A DNA stretch of 27,333 nucleotides from Pseudomonadota bacterium (lineage in GTDB: Bacteria; Pseudomonadota; Alphaproteobacteria; Caulobacterales; Caulobacteraceae), in NCBI GenBank assembly GCA_023390245.1, contig JAEWDF010000066.1:1-27333 (forward strand). Reading direction: 5' to 3'. The position numbers and the translations under genes were made by a program. Under the pieces are notes generated by a model. That model was not told the origin of the DNA. It worked only from the letters and a program-made list of their open reading frames with translations, and ran no database searches. Below, piece after piece: positions 22,038 to 27,333 of this stretch (the first letter of the stretch is position 1; the number at the start of each line of letters is the position of its first letter).

Positions 22038-22895
22038 ATGGACTCCGCCGCTCTTCCCGCCCTAGCCCGGCCGCACATCGTCGACGTGCTGATCGCCGAG
22101 CGCGCGCCGCATCTGACCGGCTCGCCCTTCTGGCCGGTGGTGCGGCCGGCGCTCTATGGCGTGCTGGGCTATCGAGCGGCGGTGCGGATGGCCGATGCGA
22201 TCCAGCCGATGTCGGGGGCCGAGGCGCTGGACTACGTCTCCGGCCTGCTGGCGCTGAAGGTCTCGGTCCTGGACCTGGAGCGGCTGCCGGAGACGGGGCG
22301 GTGCGTGGTGGTTTGCAATCATCCGACCGGCATCGCCGACGGGGTCGCCGTCCATGACGCGATCCGACAGCGGCGCGGCGACGCCGTCTTCTTCGCCAAC
22401 GCCGACGCCCTGCGCGTCTCGCCGCGCTTGGGCGAGACGGTCATCCCCGTCGAATGGGTGTACGACAAGCGTACGCGCGAGAAGACTCGCGCGACCCTGA
22501 ACGCCGCACGCGACGCCTTCGAGGCCGAACGCTGCGTGGTCATGTTCCCGGCCGGCCGGCTGGCCCGGCAGGACAGGAGCGGCGTCCTGACCGATCCCGA
22601 ATGGGCGCCCACCGCCGCCTCCCTGGCGCGCAAGTTCGGCGCGCCGGTCGTCCCGATCCATGTGGCGGGACCGCACAGCGCCCTGTTCCACGCCTTCGAC
22701 AAGGTGTCCCAGGAACTGCGGGACGTGACCCTGTTCCACGAACTGCTCAACAAGAAGGGCAAGGCCTTCCGGTTGCAGGTCGGCCGGCCGATCCCGCCGG
22801 AGCAGCTGGACATGGACGCCGCACGGGCGACCGAGGCGTTGAAGACGTTCACCGAGCGCACCCTGCCGGCCGATCCTCGGGCGGTGTTCGAATGA
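22038..22895 (+). CDS. PlsC-like lysophospholipid acyltransferase family protein
   Basis: A 285-residue acyltransferase. The catalytic block is NHPTGIADG with His95 and Asp101 (the motif NHxxxxxD here has five residues between His and Asp). The glycerophosphate-binding region is VVMFPAGRLARQ, equivalent to FPEGT. A further VVPIHVAGPHS block marks the C-terminal half. There is no clear transmembrane helix, so it may be peripherally bound. It probably acylates a lysolipid or lipid-like hydroxyl. The start at 22038 follows GACGGGA. Its stop overlaps the tsaE start (ATGA), making it the first gene of a five-gene coupled run. The acceptor is not predictable. Confidence 0.85.
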   Translation: MDSAALPALARPHIVDVLIAERAPHLTGSPFWPVVRPALYGVLGYRAAVRMADAIQPMSGAEALDYVSGLLALKVSVLDLERLPETGRCVVVCNHPTGIADGVAVHDAIRQRRGDAVFFANADALRVSPRLGETVIPVEWVYDKRTREKTRATLNAARDAFEAERCVVMFPAGRLARQDRSGVLTDPEWAPTAASLARKFGAPVVPIHVAGPHSALFHAFDKVSQELRDVTLFHELLNKKGKAFRLQVGRPIPPEQLDMDAARATEALKTFTERTLPADPRAVFE

Positions 22896-23353
22896 CGGCG
22901 CTGGTCCTGGCCGACGATGCGGCCACCACCCGGCTGGGCCGGATGATCGCGCCGCTGCTGGCGGCCGGCGACAGCGTGCTGCTGTCCGGCCCGCTGGGCA
23001 TGGGCAAGTCGACCCTGGCCCGCGGACTGATCCGCGCCCTGACCACGCCGGAGGAGGACGTGCCCAGCCCGACCTTCACCCTGGTCCAATTCTACGACGC
23101 CGATCCGCCCGTCGCCCATTTCGACCTCTATCGGCTGAACGCGCCAGAAGAAGCCTTCGAGATCGGGCTGGACGAGGCGCTGGACGACGGCTGCGCCCTG
23201 ATCGAATGGCCTGAACGCCTGGGCGACGACCCCGGCCGCTTCCTGGGGCCGGACCGTCTGGTCATAACGTTGTCCGAGCAGGGCGAAGGCCGCCTTGCGA
23301 CCGTATCCGGCGCAGGCCGGTGGGAGAGGCTTGTCGATCATGTCCGCCCCTGA
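22892..23353 (+). CDS. tsaE: tRNA threonylcarbamoyladenosine biosynthesis ATPase TsaE
   Basis: A 153-residue P-loop ATPase. The Walker A motif GPLGMGKST is at 33-41; SPTFTLVQFYD, AHFDLYRL and IEWPERLG are the standard TsaE motifs. It powers turnover of the TsaD-TsaB complex that makes t6A at position 37 of ANN-decoding tRNAs in the cytosol. The start ATG overlaps the stop of the acyltransferase (ATGA), and its own last 14 nt overlap the amgK start, so translation of the whole run is coupled. Confidence 0.96.
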   Translation: MTALVLADDAATTRLGRMIAPLLAAGDSVLLSGPLGMGKSTLARGLIRALTTPEEDVPSPTFTLVQFYDADPPVAHFDLYRLNAPEEAFEIGLDEALDDGCALIEWPERLGDDPGRFLGPDRLVITLSEQGEGRLATVSGAGRWERLVDHVRP

Positions 23354-24464
23354 CCTCGCCGCTCAGATTGCAGAGACCGACCGCGAGCGGCTGCGGCTGG
23401 ACTTCCTGGCATCCGCCGGACTGGCCGACGCCCGGCGCGCGCCCCTGCCCGGCGACGCCTCGACCCGCCGTTATGAGCGGCTGACCCTCTCTGACGGTCG
23501 CGCCCTGATGCTGATGGACCAGGCGCCGGCGGCCGAAAGCGCGCCCTGCGATCCGGCCTGGACGCCGGACCAGCGCCGCGCCGCAGGCTGGAACGCGATC
23601 GCGCGCCTGTCCGCCGGCCGGATCGAGGCCTTCGCCGCCGTCGCCGCGCATCTGAAGGCTCTGGGCCTGTCCGCGCCGGGCGTGGAGGCGCTGGACGCCC
23701 CCGTGGGCCTGGCGGTGCTGGAGGACTTCGGCGACGCCCTGTTCGCCCGCGTCATCGAGGCCGGCGAGGCGGAGGCGCCGCTGTATCTCGCCGCCGTCGA
23801 GGCGCTCGCGCGCCTGCACGACGCGGGGCGACCGCCCGAAGTGCTGCCCGGACCGAGCGGCGGCTGGCCGTTGCTGGCCTATGACGAGACGGCGCTGCAG
23901 GGCGGCGCGGACCTGTTCGTCGAATGGCTGCCGCGCCTGGACGACCGCGTCGCCTTCGACGACTCCGCGATCGCGGAATGGCGTCGGGCCTGGGCGCCCG
24001 TCGCGGCCTCGGGCGCGGCCGGCGCCTCGGTCATGGCGCACCGCGACTATCACGCCGAGAACCTGATCTGGCTGCCGGAACGCGCGGGCGCCGCGCGCGT
24101 CGGCATGATCGACTTCCAGGACGCGGTGCGCGCCCACCCATCGTGGGACCTGCACTCCCTGCTCCAGGACGCCCGCCGCGACGTGTCACCGGCGCTGGAG
24201 GCCGAGGCGCTGGACCACTATTTCGCCCTGCGGCCGGATGTGGACCGCGCCGCCTTCATGGCCGACTACGCCGGACTGGCCGCGCTGAACGAGGCGCGGA
24301 TCATCGGCGTCTTCGCCCGGCTGATCGCGCGCGACGGCAAGCCGCGCTATCGCCAGTTCCTGCCGCGCATGTGGCGGCATCTGAACGCCAATCTGGCGCA
24401 GCCCGCCCTGGCGCCGGTCGCGCGCTGGTTCGACCGTCACGTGCCCGTGGAGCTTCGCGCATGA
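23340..24464 (+). CDS. amgK: AmgK-type sugar kinase (N-acetylmuramate/N-acetylglucosamine anomeric kinase)
   Basis: A 374-residue aminoglycoside-phosphotransferase-fold kinase. PLPGDASTRRYERL near residues 35-48 is the AmgK N-lobe signature, HRDYHAENLIWL carries the catalytic Asp, and GMIDFQDAVRAHPSWDL the metal-binding DFQ. AmgK phosphorylates free MurNAc or GlcNAc at the anomeric carbon in the cell-wall recycling pathway that bypasses de novo UDP-MurNAc synthesis and, in other bacteria, gives intrinsic fosfomycin tolerance. The partner uridylyltransferase murU follows directly with an ATGA overlap, which makes this assignment firmer than domain content alone. The start at 23340 lies inside tsaE (14-nt overlap). 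Confidence 0.9.
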   Translation: MSAPDLAAQIAETDRERLRLDFLASAGLADARRAPLPGDASTRRYERLTLSDGRALMLMDQAPAAESAPCDPAWTPDQRRAAGWNAIARLSAGRIEAFAAVAAHLKALGLSAPGVEALDAPVGLAVLEDFGDALFARVIEAGEAEAPLYLAAVEALARLHDAGRPPEVLPGPSGGWPLLAYDETALQGGADLFVEWLPRLDDRVAFDDSAIAEWRRAWAPVAASGAAGASVMAHRDYHAENLIWLPERAGAARVGMIDFQDAVRAHPSWDLHSLLQDARRDVSPALEAEALDHYFALRPDVDRAAFMADYAGLAALNEARIIGVFARLIARDGKPRYRQFLPRMWRHLNANLAQPALAPVARWFDRHVPVELRA

Positions 24465-25195
24465 CCGCCTCTACGACCGGCCCGAAGACGGCGATGGTGC
24501 TGGCCGCCGGCCTGGGCACGCGGATGCGCCCCCTGACGAACGACCGCCCCAAGGCCCTGGTCGAGGTTCGGGGTCGCGCCCTGATCGACCATGTGCTGGA
24601 CCGGCTAGCGGATGCGGGGGTCGAGAAGGCGGTGGTCAACGTCCACTGGTTCGCCGACAGGCTGGAGACCCATCTGGCGCGGCGCACGCGGCCGGAGATC
24701 GTCATTTCCGACGAGCGCGCCGAACTGCTGGAGACCGGCGGGGGTCTGAAGAAGGCGCGCGGCCTGCTGGGCGACGATCCGGTCTTCGTCGCCAACATCG
24801 ACAGCGTCTGGACCGACCGGGCCAGAACGCCGGGCGGGGCGCTGGGCGATCTGATCCGCCTGTGGGACCCGGCGCGGATGGACGCCGCCCTGCTGCTGGC
24901 CCGACGCGACGGCGCCATCGGCTTCGAAGGGCACGGCGATTTCTTCCTGGGGGAGGACAGCCGCCTGACCTTCCGGGGAGAGGCCCCAGCCGCCCCCTTC
25001 GCCTACATGGGCGTGCACATCACCCGGCCCGGCTATGCCGACGCAGGGCCTGACGGCCCCTTCTCGCTCAGCCCGCTGTGGCGCAAATCCGCCGCCGAGG
25101 GCCGCCTGTTCGGCTGCGTGCTGGACGGCGACTGGATGCACGTCGGCGACCCGGCCGCCCGCGACGCCGCCGAGGCCAAGCTGGGGGGCGGATGA
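24461..25195 (+). CDS. murU: MurU-type nucleotidyltransferase (MurNAc-1-phosphate uridylyltransferase)
   Basis: A 244-residue sugar-1-phosphate nucleotidyltransferase. The N-terminal signature AMVLAAGLGTRMRPLTNDRPKAL (split around the GxGTRMRP loop and the Lys) starts at residue 12; the metal-binding Asp lies in VFVANIDSVW, and GDWMHVGDP near the C-terminus is typical of MurU. It converts MurNAc-1-phosphate and UTP to UDP-MurNAc, completing the salvage begun by AmgK. Both overlap by ATGA. The stop in turn overlaps the addB start by ATGA. Length is as expected. Confidence 0.93.
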   Translation: MTASTTGPKTAMVLAAGLGTRMRPLTNDRPKALVEVRGRALIDHVLDRLADAGVEKAVVNVHWFADRLETHLARRTRPEIVISDERAELLETGGGLKKARGLLGDDPVFVANIDSVWTDRARTPGGALGDLIRLWDPARMDAALLLARRDGAIGFEGHGDFFLGEDSRLTFRGEAPAAPFAYMGVHITRPGYADAGPDGPFSLSPLWRKSAAEGRLFGCVLDGDWMHVGDPAARDAAEAKLGGG

Positions 25196-27333
25196 CGGCC
25201 ACGGCCTTCGATCCGTTCGCGGCCGCGACGCCGCGCTGGTACGCCATACCGGCGCACCGGCCGTTCCTGGAGGACCTGGCGGCCGGGGTTCTGGCCTGGC
25301 TGGGCGAGCATCCGCCCGAGGTCCTGTCGGACGCGACCATCCTCCTGCCCAATCGCCGCGCCGCGCGCGCCTTTTCCAGCGCGCTGGGCCGGCTGTCCGG
25401 CGACCGGCCGGTGCTGCTGCCGCAGGTGCGTCCGCTGGGCGATCTGGAGGAGGACGAGCCGCCCTTCACCCCCGGCGCCCTGGGGCTGGACCTGCCGCCT
25501 GCCATCGCCCCGCTGCGCCGCCGGTTCGAGATGGCGCGGATGATCGTCGAGCGGTTCGATCCGGACCTGAGCCCGGTCCGCGCCCTGGATCTGGCCGACG
25601 CACTGGGCGGCTTCCTGGACTCCTGCCAGCTGGAGAAGGTGTCCGAACCGGAGCGGATCGTCACCCTGGTCGACGGCGAGATGGCCGAGCACTGGGAACG
25701 GTCGGCCGAGTTCCTGGGCCTGGCGGTCCAGGCCTGGCCCGAGCGGCTGGCCGAGCTGGGCCTGGTCGATCCGGCGTGGCGCCGCGCGACCCTGCTGCGC
25801 CGCCTGGCCGAGCAGTGGGACCGGACGCCGCCCGAGCAGCCCGTCATCGCGGCGGGGTCGACCGGCACCGTCCCGGCCGCCGCCGACGTGCTGGGCGCGG
25901 TGGCGCGCGCGCCGCAGGGCTGCGTCGTCCTGCCGGGGCTGGACCTCGGCCTGTCGGCGGACGTGTGGGAGCGGCTGGACGAGCAGCACCCGCAAAGTGC
26001 GATGAAGCGGCTGCTGGACCGGCACGACATCCCGCGCGACGCCGTCCGCGCCTGGTTCCGCCCCGCCGTCGAACCGCAGCTTCTGGCGCGCGGCGAGGCC
26101 CGCCAGCGCCTGGTCAATGAAGCCCTGCGTCCGGCCGAGGCCACCGACGACTGGCGCGGCTCGATCCGTGCCATCCGCGCCCGCGCCGCCGAGGGAGGAC
26201 AGGCGCGCGACCCCATCGCCCAGGGGCTGGAGGGCCTGTCGCTGCTGACCGTCCGCGCCGAGGAGGAGGCCGCCGCCGCCATAGCCCTGATGATGCGCGA
26301 GACGCTGGAGACGCCGCATGCGGACGGATCGCCCCGCACCTGCGCCCTGGTCACGCCGGACCAGGCGCTGGGCCGCCGCGTCGCCGCCCGACTGGCGCGC
26401 TGGGGGATCGTCCCGGATTCCTCCGCCGGCCAGCCGCTGTCGCGCCTGCCGGCCGGGGCGCTGGTCGACCTGTGCGCGCGGTGGATGGCCGATCCGGCGT
26501 CGCCGCATCTGTTGCTGGCGGTGATGAAGCATCCGCTTAGCCGGCTGGACGCCGGGCCGGGCGCCGTCGCCGCCCTGGAGGCGCAGGCCCTGCGCGGCCC
26601 CCGCCCGCGCGACTTCGCCGCCGTCCGCCGCCGGCTGCTGGAGGCGGGCCAGCCCGGCCGGCGCGGCGTCGCCCCTCCCGACTGGAAGCGCGACCGCCTG
26701 TCCGAGGCGACGCGCCTGGCCGAAACGCTTGAGACCGCCATCGAGGCGGCGCTGTCCGTCTTCACGCCCGAGGCCAGCCTGGATATCGCCGCCTCGGCCC
26801 TGACCCGACTGGTGGAGGCGCTGGCCGGGCAGGACGCCTGGGCGGGACCCGACGGCGAGGCCGCCGCCGCCCTGCTGTCGGGCCTGATCGACGGCGGCGC
26901 GGCGCTCGGCCCGGTGCGCCGGTCCGACCTGGCGGAGCTGGTGTCCGGCCTGATCGGCGAGACGGTCGTTCGCACCGGCGGCGCGACCCATCCGTCGCTG
27001 CGCATTCTCGGAGCCATCGAGGCGCGGCTGGTGCGCGCCGACCGGATGATCCTGGCCGGGCTGGAGGAAGGCGTCTGGCCCCAGGCGGCGCCGACCGATC
27101 CCTTCCTGTCGCGGCCGATGCGCAAGGCGCTGGGCCTGCCGCCGCCCGAACGCCGCCAGGGCCAGACCGCCCAGGACTTCGTCCAGGCCGCCTGCGCCGA
27201 CGAGGCGATCCTGGTCCACAGCGAACGGCGCGGCGGCCAGCCGGCAGTGCGCTCGCGCTGGCTGTGGCGGCTGGAGATGCTGACGCGCGGCGCGAACGCC
27301 GAGACGACGCCGGTCGCCCTGGCCGCGCCGCAC
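25192..27333 (+). CDS. addB: Double-strand break repair protein AddB (3' end outside window)
   Basis: An open frame of 714 codons with no stop, running off the right edge. It starts at ATG 25192, overlapping the murU stop (ATGA). The N-terminus MTATAFDPFAAATPRWYAIP leads to the inactive-helicase region with ILLPNRRAARAF (about 60-71). IAAGSTGTVPAAADVLG and the C-terminal part GLEEGVWPQAAPTDPFLSRP (near 625-645) are signatures of alphaproteobacterial AddB. AddB pairs with AddA helicase-nuclease to resect double-strand ends for recombination; its C-terminal nuclease and Fe-S ligands fall beyond the window. addA would be expected next. A large minus-strand open frame covering the same bases is a GC-driven shadow. 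Confidence 0.95.
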   Translation, partial: MTATAFDPFAAATPRWYAIPAHRPFLEDLAAGVLAWLGEHPPEVLSDATILLPNRRAARAFSSALGRLSGDRPVLLPQVRPLGDLEEDEPPFTPGALGLDLPPAIAPLRRRFEMARMIVERFDPDLSPVRALDLADALGGFLDSCQLEKVSEPERIVTLVDGEMAEHWERSAEFLGLAVQAWPERLAELGLVDPAWRRATLLRRLAEQWDRTPPEQPVIAAGSTGTVPAAADVLGAVARAPQGCVVLPGLDLGLSADVWERLDEQHPQSAMKRLLDRHDIPRDAVRAWFRPAVEPQLLARGEARQRLVNEALRPAEATDDWRGSIRAIRARAAEGGQARDPIAQGLEGLSLLTVRAEEEAAAAIALMMRETLETPHADGSPRTCALVTPDQALGRRVAARLARWGIVPDSSAGQPLSRLPAGALVDLCARWMADPASPHLLLAVMKHPLSRLDAGPGAVAALEAQALRGPRPRDFAAVRRRLLEAGQPGRRGVAPPDWKRDRLSEATRLAETLETAIEAALSVFTPEASLDIAASALTRLVEALAGQDAWAGPDGEAAAALLSGLIDGGAALGPVRRSDLAELVSGLIGETVVRTGGATHPSLRILGAIEARLVRADRMILAGLEEGVWPQAAPTDPFLSRPMRKALGLPPPERRQGQTAQDFVQAACADEAILVHSERRGGQPAVRSRWLWRLEMLTRGANAETTPVALAAPH

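Noticed and set aside
25033..27333. 766-codon minus-strand frame over murU 3' end and addB
   Set aside because: Gln/Arg/Gly-rich with no motif; the plus frame encodes conserved AddB sequence through to the window edge.

Overview
The window is very GC-rich chromosomal DNA, almost certainly from an alphaproteobacterium of the order Caulobacterales (a Brevundimonas- or Caulobacter-like organism). This is inferred from four things: the tsaE-amgK-murU-addB gene order; a bacterial GH47 mannosidase paired with a GH92 mannosidase; several promoters matching the Caulobacter housekeeping form (TTGACGS, 10-14 nt, GCTANAWC); and abundant short palindromic repeats with a DUF559 nuclease. No phage, integrase or classical IS is visible.

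Layout, left to right. (1) 1-2824: the 5' part of an outer-membrane beta-barrel gene on the minus strand, divergent from an SDR dehydrogenase and a thiolase, which are likely fatty-acid or acyl-CoA oxidation enzymes. They are separated by a 40-nt tandem hairpin repeat that runs straight into the thiolase ribosome binding site. (2) 2842-2976: an inverted pair of palindromic REP-like elements between convergent genes. (3) 2993-5371, minus strand: Coq7-type ubiquinone hydroxylase, DsbB and a YqaA/DedA membrane protein in one operon, then a small membrane protein. (4) 5482-10829, plus strand: 4-hydroxyphenylpyruvate dioxygenase with a coupled 61-aa membrane protein, a secreted isoaspartyl peptidase, two Caulobacterales-type hypotheticals, a fumarylacetoacetate hydrolase family protein and a CcdC-like membrane protein. 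The dioxygenase and the FAH-family enzyme suggest tyrosine/homogentisate catabolism. (5) 10826-11693: an exported TonB-C-like protein with atypical codon use, followed by tRNA-Leu(CAA). (6) 11745-18964: a mannoside-degradation locus with GH47 on plus, facing GH92, an alpha/beta hydrolase and AsmA on minus. Wedged exactly between the convergent GH47 and GH92 genes is a roughly 0.5-kb unit: a DUF559 endonuclease gene framed by two inverted copies of a 62-63-nt double-hairpin repeat. (7) 19100-21262, minus strand: a secreted S9 prolyl-oligopeptidase-type peptidase with a strong terminator. (8) 21324-21999: a Phd/VapC toxin-antitoxin pair with its own promoter. (9) 22038-27333, plus strand: a tightly overlapping run of acyltransferase, tsaE, amgK, murU and addB (addB runs off the window), combining membrane lipid acylation, tRNA t6A modification, peptidoglycan recycling and double-strand-break repair.

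The most interesting signal is the DUF559 nuclease cassette at 13139-13635. The gene takes its Shine-Dalgarno from the left repeat and ends 6 nt before the right one, and the second hairpin differs in sequence between copies while staying fully paired. A gene-less inverted pair of the same architecture lies at 2842-2976. Together these look like a REPIN-type family whose associated enzyme might be a Vsr-like nuclease instead of a RAYT transposase; that functional link is inference.
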